Part shown: positions 37,794-46,582 of the stretch, one piece after another | How the letters are laid out: every line of letters starts with the position of its first letter | Position numbering within the stretch: position 1 is the stretch's first letter | Made by a program: the position numbers and the translations under genes | The notes under the pieces: generated by a model | The model's input: only the letters and a program-made list of their open reading frames with translations | Databases searched by the model: none | Told to the model about the DNA's origin: nothing | Origin: Bathymodiolus brooksi | Lineage: Eukaryota; Mollusca; Bivalvia; Mytilida; Modiolidae | Assembly (NCBI GenBank): GCA_963680875.1 | Contig: OY804579.1 | Span: 36,007,804 to 36,071,803, forward strand | DNA: 64,000 bases | Reading direction: 5' to 3'

Positions 37794-38328
37794 TCACTTA
37801 GGCATCATTGGACAAAGAATTTCTCCATTCCTGCTCTTTTCATGCCCCGTCTCCTTGCAGTAACTGCATTTCCTGGTTTTGTCTACGTGTTCAACAATAG
37901 TTATTTCTGGCTTTGGTACAGTAGGCTTTGGACATGTGATATCTTTATGGCCATAACAAAGTGGTCGTATTTCTTGATACAGATACCAGTCTCATAGCAT
38001 CTAGACCTTTCCTTGGTAACTCAGATGGCATAGACGAGTCTATCACTATTCGTTTCTTTAGCAACCTGAATTCCTTTTCCAAAGAGTCACAGTACTCTTT
38101 GACAAAGACAATTCCAGGTGATTCTTTATCAGCACGAAAATGATGCTATGTTGTGAGCGATGAAAGTGGCTTAAAAAACTGCTTTAGAAATGATTTCCAG
38201 TCATAAAATTTCACAGGACATCCCTCATCTTGAACAAGTTGTGGTATATTGTGATTATTCCTTGAGGAATCAGTCACATATTGCGCAATATCATGCAAGG
38301 TTTCTGCTGAATAATGCCGCCACTTCAC
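37794..38328 (-). pseudogene. exon 3 of the transposase-like pseudogene, with zinc-knuckle tail
   Basis: The exon opens after an excellent acceptor (attttttttcag). It reads VKWRHYSAETLHDIAQYV and on to LSSLTT, where TAG (38148-38146) replaces a residue that is usually tyrosine in the family. It continues HHFRADKES to GLDAMR near 37990. A single-base shift there moves the frame to WYLYQEIRPLCYGHKDITCP. The tail CSYCKETGHEKSRNGEILC has a CX2CX4HX9C spacing like a zinc knuckle. The last stop is TGA at 37796-37794. Confidence 0.7.
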
Positions 38329-38791
38329 CTGAAAAAAAATAAGTAAGCTGTGATAAAGTTGGTATTATAATAAAAAACAAAAACACTATGAAAATAGTAA
38401 ATATGATGTTATGGAGGTATATGTGCATACAACTGTAAACATATTGCAGAAGGAAAATAAAAAATTCTCCAGTTTAGGAAATAAATTGACTTATTCTTAA
38501 AATTGGTTTTTATCATAGTTAAAAAAGAATACTAGTATTACCGGTATACAGTATATTCTATGGTTTTTTGTGTGTGCGTTGCATTGAGTGATTTGGTGCT
38601 GTCTTCGTGCCATTGCCCCATATCTGTTCTTTTTCAATATTCTATGTTATAATCAACAATATATACATGTACCGTACATGTACCAATTTCGAAGCGACAT
38701 ACATTGTATGCGCACAGTTTGAAAAATCTTGAAAATTATAAGTAGCACATGATGGACAATATGAACAGCTTTATACTGTATATGTACATAC

Positions 38792-38944
38792 CAGAACCTT
38801 CAGCACAGACACCAAAACACTGACACTTTCGTGGAGTTTTGAAGAACAAAGGGCCCACTTGCTGAGAATAATGAGGATAATGTATCTGTTGAGCATAGTC
38901 AAAGCTGTAATGCATAGTTCCATCATATGACAGTGCAGGCTGAC
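38792..38944 (-). pseudogene. exon 2 of the transposase-like pseudogene
   Basis: The 153-nt exon lies between acceptor actttattttcag and donor GTATGT. Joined to exon 1 in phase 1 it reads GQPALSYDGTMHYSFDYA, QQIHYPHYSQQVGPLFF and KTPRKCQCFGVCAEGS without a stop. The HYSFDYAQQ and TPRKC words are hallmarks of the family as I remember it. Confidence 0.75.
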
Positions 38945-39039
38945 CTGAAAATAAAGTTATAGAAATATATTTTTCAGAATTTATGAAAATGAATGAGACA
39001 TTATTTATACATTTATATAATGTATGCATTGAATGTTAC

Positions 39040-39500
39040 TAATCATCCTTCCAGACATATCATCATTTTACATGCTACATGTACATGTAGTTGTCAAGTT
39101 GTTTCGATGGTTTATGTTATCCATGTTAACTGATAATTTACAGAGTTTCAATTAATTCGTGTTGAAATGTTTTATTATTTTGTTTACCAGTATGTAAATT
39201 TGTATATTGAAAGTAAAATCAAAAGTACATTGTACATTTACATGTTCACCCATCTCAAGAACATTATATTACATGATACATGTAATTACATCATACATGT
39301 ACATTTTTACATGTTTGTACATCATGTACATAGTATTCTCTCATTAGTCATACTAATCCTATATGTTTAACATACATGTATTCAAGCTAAATACTTATAC
39401 ATGTACATTGTGCATAATTGTAAAATTTGATTTGAATACATAAATTTCAATTGCATCATATCCTCACATACTTGTACATGTACATGTTTTTGTCATGAAA
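39040..39500. repeat. ACATGTA-rich palindromic low-complexity tract inside intron 1
   Basis: Words tacatgtacatgtag, acatgatacatgtaattaca, tcatacatgtacat and tgtacatgtacatg recur many times in the intron between exons 1 and 2 of the pseudogene. A few lie near 38665-38680. They are self-complementary. Confidence 0.6.
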
Positions 39501-39528
39501 TTTTTCTGTAACAAATAAACAAATTTAC

Positions 39529-40651
39529 CTCTCATTCTTTGATTCTGTGATAAGTTTGTAAAATTTTCTTTGCTTTCTTGACACTGATCCCTGTAATAAT
39601 CTCTCTGCTTCTTTGCCTTTTCAAGATGGTCCCCATATTTTTGTAACATGAGCGCCTTTTCCTCCTCTTGCAAATTTCCAGTTTTACTCAAGCTAACAGT
39701 AAATCCTTGGCAAGTTGAACACAGATCAGTAGCAGGTTTCATGAGTATTATTTGTGGACACTGTTCTAACCATAGCTGTTTAAATTCTGACAAACTTATG
39801 ACCCGATAATTAAGCGATTTTGCAGCTTCCTGGTATATTTGATGAATATCAGCCTTTGTTTTATCTGAGGGAAGTAAAGTCACCTTCAAATTTCTGTGAT
39901 TTGGTAATCGACCAGGTAACGGAACCCCAAATTTTACTGCATACTCATTCAAAAAATGTTTTACTCTTTGAATATCAGTCATTGACAATGCATGTTTAGG
40001 GGTTTTACCAGTGTTACCATGAGTCCTTGGCTTTAATCCCTCCCTTTCTAGTGACTTAGATATGGATTCCAGCTGGGATTTGCCAATGGTATGGGCAAAT
40101 AAAAATGTTTTTCTACATATCTGGTGACCATTGAAAAAATATTGTTGCAATATTCTCTCTCTTTCTTTGTCTTTGTGTTTTTTTGCATCAACACCTGTGC
40201 TATTGTTTCTGTGAGCAAATAATTGAACTTTGATTATCAAATCAAGTTCACTTTTGTCCATTTCCAGACAACTCAACCTATAATCTATGTGTACTTCATT
40301 ATCTACTATTTTACTGCATGGAACTTTGTTATACAATCTTTAACAGTTGCAAGTTTGATTCAGAAAATGTGTTTGTTTCTCAGATTCACAAAGATCTAAT
40401 TCACTGCATTCCACACCAATGTTGGATGTACTACTGTCAATATTTTCCTTATCAGATTCACAGTCTTCATCGTCCTCGTCATTTAAATCTGAATAACTAA
40501 CTGTAATGTCATCTCTCAAATTGATTTCAATGTTCCCAAAATAAATTCGGTCAACTTCGTCGATTTCATCCACAAAGTCATTGTCCTGATCATGAATTAA
40601 ATCCAAGGGAACGGTGCTTGTCGAGGATGACACACTAGCTTAACTATCCAT
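39529..40651 (-). pseudogene. exon 1 of the transposase-like pseudogene
   Basis: ATG at 40651-40649 is followed after three codons by TAA (40642-40640). The frame then stays open to a second TAA at 40342-40340, and again to the donor at 39528 (agag/GTAAAT). The N-terminal part is acidic (DEDDEDCESDKEN). The middle is basic (KKHKDKERERI), then family-specific words including GLKPRTHGNTGKTPKHALS and VPLGRLP-like PLPGRLPNHRN. Near the end MKPATDLCSTCQ has a CxxC that probably pairs with the CQCFGVC in exon 2 to bind metal. The exon has 374 codons plus one base. Confidence 0.75.
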
Positions 40652-41180
40652 AATTAAGTCTTAGCGGACACCATTTCAACGTTATTTTAACAAATATGGT
40701 TTACATTTTCTCGGAGAAACAATCTTTTCTTAACAGAGTATTTTCCCTTGATGAAACTAATGATGAAGGCAAATCCGGTAACGGAGATCGACGCATTTTC
40801 GAATAAGTTTTATATTCGTAACCACTTTAAATCTATGGTTCAGTATGATAAATATCACAGAATTAGACTTAATACAATATTGTAAAGGTGTGATTTAAAA
40901 GAGAAGCAATTTCGTTGGTAAAAATGATTAAATATAATCAGAAAATGATCGGACTTTTACATACGTAACTGCGCGCTGTCGGCGATTTATTTTTTATTAA
41001 ATTTGATGGGAAAAGATGAATATAGCACTTAATAACTGATAAATGGTTAAAAATATATGTAAATAGTATATCTATAATAAATTATAAGCATGTATATCTT
41101 TTGCGATAGGAACTGTAGTAGAAAATGTAATTGCCGGTGTGACAGGTGCCCGGTTTCGCAACGCGACACTTTGACGACGT
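40652..41180. other. 5' flank of the pseudogene, nothing recognised
   Basis: AT-rich. No clear promoter element or terminal repeat of a transposon could be identified by eye. Confidence 0.5.
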
Positions 41181-41184
41181 TTTT

Positions 41185-41885
41185 CTCTTATAAGAATAAG
41201 AATAAGAATAAGAAAACTTTATTTTGATTCGGCACATAATAAAACAGTACAACATAAGCTCTAATGAGCTTTTTACCGAATATACATTAACAATAAAACA
41301 ACACAAGTCACATGCAAAGTTACAAACTAAAATAAGCTAAGACATACAGGCATAAAAAGGAGGACTGTGTATAGATCTGAACAAGAACCCACGTGGCAAG
41401 TGCCTCTTTAGACTCTTGTTCAAGATCCACACACAGATGCTCCAACATAAAGCAGCATTTAGAAAGAAGCAGCAGGTAAAAAAAAATAATGAAATAATAA
41501 TACTGAATACTTAAAATTGGTACCAACATAATCAGTAAAAGCAGCACTGTCTAACTAAAAAATCAAAGAATATAAAATTTTCAAGCCAAACTAAAAAAAA
41601 ATAATAATTAAAAAAATTAAAAATTAAAAAGTTAAGCAAACCAGAAGCAAAATTTTAATCATCTACATGCAGAACAGCAACATTTGGACCCATTCCAGGA
41701 CTGCAAAAGACTCTTGAATTGAGAGAAGCTATTTTCAGTCCTGAAATGATCTGGGAGGCTGTTCCACAATGTAGATGCAGCAAATCTGAAAGAGGTTTTA
41801 CTGTACCATGCATACTGCATATAGATGCCGGCCGGGGACCAGGTGGCAATGCCTCGCTGGGTTCCCACCGGCATCCACATGCATC
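41185..41885 (-). mobile_element. 3' end of a LINE with (TTATTC)n tail
   Basis: On the minus strand the frame from 41880 to 41659 ends with AASTLWNSLPDHFRTENSFS, then QFKSLLQSWNGSK and CCCSACR before a stop. This is the typical last segment of an animal LINE ORF2 (AA..LWN.LP...R pattern). About 460 bases of AT-rich 3' UTR follow. The element stops in four TTATTC-type repeats at about 41189-41212, a simple-repeat tail of the kind several LINE clades use instead of poly-A. The RT domain is missing. The overlapping shifted frame 41655-41849 shows the same stretch out of phase. Confidence 0.65.
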
Positions 41886-42045
41886 ATGACATAATAAAGC
41901 AGAAAATTAAGCATGTTTGGATAAAAAATTGACAAGCACTAAAACAAAGCAATATGCAAATAAAAAGAGCAAAAACAGTAGGAGAATATTTATCATCTGC
42001 ATGCAGAACAGCAACATTATGACGTTTTACCTCCATAAGCCTGGA
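41886..42045 (-). mobile_element. second, partial copy of the same LINE 3' end
   Basis: catctgcatgcagaacagca (about 41996) repeats catctacatgcagaacagca (about 41659), the end of the LINE ORF. It is followed in the minus direction by a comparable AT-rich 3' UTR. The two ends lie head to tail, 337 bp apart. Confidence 0.55.
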
Positions 42046-42183
42046 AATGTCATGGCGGGTCACATATACAGATACAAATTGATTTACAATGTTAACTGGC
42101 ACAAATAAACAATACTAGAGGTAAAAATTTGAAAGCAACTTGCATCTATACAGGTAAAATTGGCAATTATAAACGATACTATG

Positions 42184-42390
42184 TACAGTCAAACCTCCCC
42201 GTGCGGTCACCTCTATTAAGCAGCCACATGTATTTCATGATCACCTGTTCTTTTCCTGTCCAAGGATTTATATCCTTGTCCTGTCATAGAAAATTTCATA
42301 TGAATTAAACCTCTATTATAAGGTCACCTATCTTACAAGACCACTTTTTCTTTGTCTCAAATGTGATCTCTTAATACAGATTTGATTGTA
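42184..42390. mobile_element. MITE copy 2 (tacagtcaaacct family)
   Basis: It starts tacagtcaaacct and ends agatttgattgta. The interior words ggtcacctctattaagcag, ctgtcatagaaaatttcata and ccactttttctttgtc match copy 1. A stretch of about 30 bp near 42246-42280 is not in copy 1. Confidence 0.7.
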
Positions 42391-42565
42391 TAACGTTTAT
42401 ATATACAGGACTGGCAATAATAAACGATTTAGATACAAATTGGTATGCAACTTCTATTTAGACAAGTAAACTGACAGATATACAGGTACACATTGTGAAA
42501 CAACTTGTATCTATACGGGTAAACTGGCAAATATACAGGTACAAATAGGAAAACAACTTGTACCT

Positions 42566-42650
42566 ATATGAGGGCCACAGGGAAGATTAGCTTATTGTTG
42601 CTAACTGTGTTACCCTCTTGAAATAAAGTCAAAACTTACTTACTTACTAT
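42566..42650 (+). mobile_element. 3' tail of another LINE with (ACTT)n end
   Basis: gagggccacagggaagatta, then gttgctaactgtgttaccct, cttgaaataaagtc and a short ACTTACTTACTTAC tail resemble the 3' end of invertebrate non-LTR elements. Only about 85 bp were inserted. Confidence 0.5.
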
Positions 42651-42745
42651 TAAGAAATGGCAATAATAAACGATTATTTACAGGTGCAAATCGGAATACA
42701 ATTTATATCTATACAGGTAAACCGGCAATCGTAAACGATGATTCT

Positions 42746-43464
42746 CAACATGAGTCAATGGTGGCCTTACAACCGAACGTTAGGTAATAAGATGTCTTCA
42801 ACCTGCTTGTGCATTTGATATATTGCCCATGATTGATTTGGTGTTACTTAACGTTAACAAACAATAAATCACGGTGGTAAAATATGCTACCATCAAGGTC
42901 CTTGGGATGAAATATTTGATTGACACAGGGAAGATCATGGATACATTCGGAACATGTTGCCTGGCCACGGGCTACAAACAACCATTTCTAAGCTATTGCT
43001 CCAGGTTGTATTGGTATTCGCCAAACTTGAGATACTCATTAACGTCCCACCCCAGGGTGGTACACAGCTTCCGCCCAATTCGTAGAATCTATACCACTCA
43101 ATCGGAGATAGCATGTTCTATTTCTATACACACCCCCATCACAGAGAGCTATAAGATTAGAAAAGTTGTTTTGCGTACATCAGAACTAACAGTTCTGTAA
43201 ATATCTGTTACTCAGTGCATGTAATAGATTCAATTAAGACGCAAACATGCTATGCAGAAAAAAAAACATTTCTACATGTGCAGTCAAAATTATATTTAAT
43301 GAATCTTGCCTTTGATCAAATGCACACATATTATAAAAGGACTATTTTTTTTAATGCTCTGCAATGTTATCATCACGATAGGAAAACCAATAAATGAAAA
43401 AGATGTAATAAAGTGTAAGACAAAAAATACCACACCGTCAAAACAGTTCCAAAACCTAAACGAA
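42746..43464. other. intergenic, one unexplained open frame
   Basis: A 108-codon open frame at 42874-43200 (plus) has no recognised domain, signal peptide or splice context. Its reverse complement contains an open stretch reading CTTLGWDVNEYLKFGEYQY, closed by nearby stops, so the segment may be part of an unrecognised repeat. I do not call a gene. Confidence 0.4.
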
Positions 43465-43640
43465 AAATGGCAGAAACAGAGGCAGAATCTTTACCCCTAA
43501 CACACATGACTGCTCACTTTCCTCTCTTGGTTCAGTCACTTCAATGAACACTGGCAGGGTTAAACTAATTTTATGTTCCCAAACTTCCACTCTTAGTGAA
43601 ATGATGCGGTCATGCAAGTGGGTAAAATATCAACCCTGAC
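43465..43640 (+). repeat. dispersed repeat family B, copy 1
   Basis: It shares acccctaacacaca, cacttcaatga, gggttaaactaattttatg and gaaatgatgcggtcatgcaa with copies at 44975-45200 (reverse) and 48745-48905. It is non-coding or coding-dead. Confidence 0.6.
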
Positions 43641-43667
43641 ATACAACTAAGTGAGAAGAGTTTGAAG

Positions 43668-43790
43668 ATACCAAAGGGGTAATCAGAATCCGTAAATCGA
43701 AGAACAGAGAAAACAATGGCCAAAAGAAAACGTACAAAGAGACAAACAACGAGCTACAAAACATACACATAAAACTAAAGATCAAGTAAC
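43668..43790 (-). mobile_element. 3' UTR end of the mussel RT retroelement (reverse)
   Basis: gaagataccaaaggggtaat, cgaagaacagagaaaacaat and ggccaaaagaaaacg followed by caaacaacgagctacaaaac match the tail fragments at 35405-35530 and 45265-45375. Confidence 0.55.
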
Positions 43791-43879
43791 AGTTGTAAGG
43801 GACGCTGAATCAAAATCTTGAACTTTATACTTAATATCATTAATTTTTATGACAAAGAATTGTCTCATATATATATATA

Positions 43880-44040
43880 TGATATACGTCTGAAAATTAA
43901 ACCAAACAGTGTTACAATTAGATTTTAGAGCTGTCAAATGTTTTTTCTTCCCTCGACGGGATTTGAACTCACACCATTGATACACTGCAGCACCATTCGC
44001 TTAGCCTTACGTCCAGCGACCACTCGACCACATCCACTCC
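43880..44040 (-). mobile_element. tRNA-derived SINE fragment
   Basis: On the minus strand tggtcgagtgg (near 44032) is an A box, and gtgagttcaaatcccgtc (near 43972) carries a B box. They are spaced about 60 bp apart, as in a tRNA head. A short body follows (aacatttgacagctctaaaa, then attgtaacactg). The acceptor stem is lost. The open frame 43782-43985 is a by-product. Confidence 0.55.
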
Positions 44041-44074
44041 CTATATATATAGTTCTATAATAGAAAGCCGATAG

Positions 44075-44257
44075 CAGGGGCGGATCCAGGGGGGGGGGGG
44101 CGCGCCCCCCTAAAATTGGAAAAAATATGATTTTTTGGCGTAAAATCGTGATTTTTCACACGAAATACCTCAAAAATGTTCGCGCCTCCCTCCGTTCGGC
44201 GCAATTTTTTTAAGTGCGCCCCCCCCCCCCTAACTTGAAATCCTGGATCCGCCCCTG
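44075..44257. mobile_element. MITE with 16-bp perfect inverted repeats
   Basis: The ends are caggggcggatccagg (44075-44090) and cctggatccgcccctg (44242-44257), exact reverse complements. Inside are a G run and a C run next to the ends and an AT-rich core. The pentamer gatag flanks both sides (44070-44074 and 44258-44262) and may be, or lie within, a target duplication. I recall CAGGGGCGGATCC ends as widespread in animals, probably hAT-related. There is no coding content; the frame at 44055-44273 is a by-product. Confidence 0.8.
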
Positions 44258-44974
44258 GATAGCCTTGTATCAATCATTTAAATATCAGATAGTACACAAG
44301 GCCATATAATAATTTTCAAAATTGTTTTGATCTGATATGAATATTTGCTACAGATATACCATTTTACACGTTATACGACAAAACTGTCTAGTCCTGTGTG
44401 TAGCAATATCACAAAATTATTTTTGCCAGTACATCAATACTTGGTATACAAATAGCGTTCATATATATCAACTTAAAAGTCTGACAAAACAAATTCCTGA
44501 TATTTTGAATTTCAACAGACGAAAAAAACACACCAAAAAACGATGAAAATGTGAAAACATTACCTGCTGGATCTATGTCAAGAAAATAGGAAACCGATAA
44601 GACATACATTAAAAAACATCTAAGATAAAAACTACGAAAGTGAAATATGCCAGGAAGACTTGTCAAATAAACTGACAACACCATCAAAATGATCATAAGA
44701 ACAGTAGACATAAGACTGTTATCGGTGTCAAAACGATATCACACTGCCTTTTTGACCTTCATCATCATAAGCGTCGGCAATTAAAGAGTATTATTGTTGG
44801 ATGAGACACAAAAATATACTGCCAAAATATAGTATTGTAGTATTTCTTGTTGGGGGAAACTATGTTATAGTTGAACAATTAACAAGAAGGACAAGTGTCC
44901 TCTCACACTAACTTAGCTATATGTATTAATTAAACAATTACAACAAATATCATTTCACATACTATGTCAGTGTT
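44258..44974. other. intergenic, one weak exon-like open frame
   Basis: On the minus strand 44711-44564 opens with ATG and encodes a hydrophobic stretch (MSTVLMIILMVLSVYLTSLP). It reaches a donor-like cag/GTAATG at 44563. It could be a first exon of a membrane or secreted protein, but no partner exon was found, so it is left unassigned. Confidence 0.3.
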
Positions 44975-45200
44975 GGAATTTTAATCGCACGTGGAAAGCA
45001 CTTGCATGACCGCATCATAGAGGGGATGTGTAGGCCAATAAAACTAGTTTTACCCCGCCACTTTTCATTGAAGTACTTGTACCAAGCCAAGAAAGATAAC
45101 TTTTTTAATAAATCCACTAGGACAAACTGGTGTATAGACAAACGACAGTTTCTCCGCTGTGGGGTATTACCCACTCCTCCTAAATCTAATACACAATTCG
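44975..45200 (-). repeat. dispersed repeat family B, copy 2 (reverse)
   Basis: In reverse complement it reads tacttcaatgaaaagtggcg, gggtaaaactagttttat and ctatgatgcggtcatgcaag, matching copies 1 and 3. The 118-codon frame 44962-45318 (minus) spans it and its neighbour and has no recognised domain. Confidence 0.55.
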
Positions 45201-45264
45201 CACTTTTGACGAGTTGTAAATGAGTACATGCCACGCCCCTTGCATGTAAAAAGACAGCTCCTAC

Positions 45265-45645
45265 TGAAGATATCAAAGAGGTAATCAAAAACGGTAAGTT
45301 GAAGGACAGACAATACAATGGCCAAAAGAAAAAGGACTAGCAGACGAACAATAGACGTCAAAACACTATACAGAAACTAAATATTCAACAACATGAACGT
45401 TACTAAAAACCATGTTACTCATGTTAACAAATCGGCGATAAGCTATGAACGAGGAAAGAAGGGAGGGATTGTGTCTACGACAAACTGGACATATCAGTAT
45501 CATCTGTCACACAGATATTTCGTCACAGGTAACCAATGCATGATAGCAACTGTACAATTTTCGAAGTGATGACTTCTTCAACCACTCTAGGAACCCTTTG
45601 TTCAGCAGCTTCCTTGTTATCTTACTGATACCCAACCACTATGAC
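45265..45645 (-). mobile_element. C-terminal ORF remnant plus 3' UTR of the mussel RT retroelement
   Basis: On the minus strand the segment starts at about 45645 with coding-like words TRKLLNKGFLEWLKKSSLRK and then YHALV, closed by TGA at about 45500. The same words are seen in the fragment at 8135-8262. It continues through about 235 bases of 3' UTR to 45265, whose end matches the tails at 43668 and 35405. It is 5'-truncated and dead. It sits next to repeat family B. Confidence 0.6.
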
Positions 45646-45649
45646 AGAT

Positions 45650-46030
45650 GAAATATCTATTGAAAAAGAGACAATTACGTCAAATGTCCTTTTATTCGTA
45701 AAAATATCAACAATCAAACGATGCTATGCAAAATCTTAAAACATGGTTAATAGGTCCGGTTTGAATTGTAAACATTTCAGAAGTTTGTTATTAGTGGCAT
45801 ATCGCCATAACTGAGTTTGTGAAATTTAATGATCACTTCCTCTTAGTATATAATGTAGTTGTATATTAAAAAAAGATTTCCAAAACGTAAAATTAGTTCA
45901 AGATCGTCGATAATTTGTCCCAAGTTATATACTTAACAAATCTATATATGATTTTTTTCTAGCTTTATCAGAAATGGTAGGTATAGAAGTTAAAACAAAA
46001 ACCTAGATAGGCTATTGTTATGTTATGGGG
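45650..46030. other. intergenic, nothing recognised
   Basis: AT-rich DNA with no exon or repeat that I could identify. Confidence 0.5.
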
Positions 46031-46582
46031 ATACGCTTGTTTCGAATCATTTTCCATTCCGTCAAAATTTTGTTATTTTCGTCCGCCAGATCACGTGATT
46101 TCGATGGACTAATCGGCATTGACCTTCCGGTGTCAATGTACACAACACAAACTCCACAAACCGTTTTAACGTTCGATCCTCAACATTAAAAAAATCTTAA
46201 CATTTTCTGTAAAAGACAGATATCAATTAAATTATTTTATTTGTATCAGACTTCAATGAAGAGACAATTACTTCTTTAAAATTAAATTTGTTTTCTTTCT
46301 TTATTTGCGGTTGTCAGCATCAAAGGAAAGCGATCTGCCTTTATTTATATATTTCTGATATCAGACAGATAGTGGGGTACCGAACACCAATATTTATTCA
46401 GTCGTTTCCTTGGCGTCTCCATATTACAATTACTTATAATCTACCGCATCTACGACTATGATATTCTGACGTTGTCACTGTAATAGAGTAAACACCGGAA
46501 GTCGTCTGCCAAGGGTTTCAGATGTCAAGACACGAAAAAGACGGAACGTGGTCGGAATTGACATGATTCGAAACAACCGTAT
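46031..46582. mobile_element. 552-bp element with about 30-bp terminal inverted repeats
   Basis: The left end reads atacgcttgtttcgaatcat. The reverse complement of the right end reads atacggttgtttcgaatcat, one mismatch in 20. Both continue to attccg after a diverged stretch. The interior has no long open frame, so it is MITE-like. It contains an ATCACGTGAT palindrome near 46091. The target duplication is not clear. Confidence 0.6.

Larger units (their letters stand above)
37794..40651 (-). pseudogene. three-exon transposase-like pseudogene with its central exon missing
   Basis: Three minus-strand exons with good splice signals (40651-39529, 38944-38792, 38328-37794) encode parts of a large metazoan protein family. 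I know it from fish, cnidarian and mollusc annotations as uncharacterized, transposase-like proteins. Recognisable words, in order, are CRKTFLFAHTIGKSQLE, MKPATDLCSTCQ, MHYSFDYAQQIHYP, VKFYDWKSFLKQFF and HHFRADKESPGIVFVKEYCD. The family's central segment (I recall a HADNCSGQNKN motif) should lie between exons 2 and 3, but 38329-38791 contains no such coding sequence. Exon 2 ends in phase 1 and exon 3 starts in phase 0, so joining them directly would be out of frame. In-frame stops lie at 40642-40640, 40342-40340 and 38148-38146, with a one-base shift near 37990. It is a dead copy. Whether the family is a mobile element or a host gene is inference. Confidence 0.75.
42050..42745. repeat. decayed minisatellite, unit about 70 bp, split by insertions
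   Basis: Repeated words are acttgtatctatac.ggtaaa, ctggcaataataaacgat and atacaggtacaaat. They recur at 42053-42183, 42391-42565 and 42656-42740. A MITE (42184-42390) and a LINE tail (42566-42650) sit inside it. An isolated related unit is near 37090. Confidence 0.65.

Noticed and set aside
42874..43200. A 108-codon gene
   Set aside because: No domain, no splice or promoter context, and the reverse strand is about equally suggestive; probably an unrecognised repeat.
43952..44040. A functional tRNA gene on the minus strand
   Set aside because: The body continues as SINE and no paired acceptor stem was found.
44564..44711. First exon of a membrane protein (minus)
   Set aside because: It has an ATG, a hydrophobic stretch and a fair donor, but no partner exon; AT-rich DNA often gives such frames.
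44962..45318. A 118-codon gene on the minus strand
   Set aside because: It spans dispersed repeat family B and the edge of a retroelement tail; its open state is not shared by the other copies.
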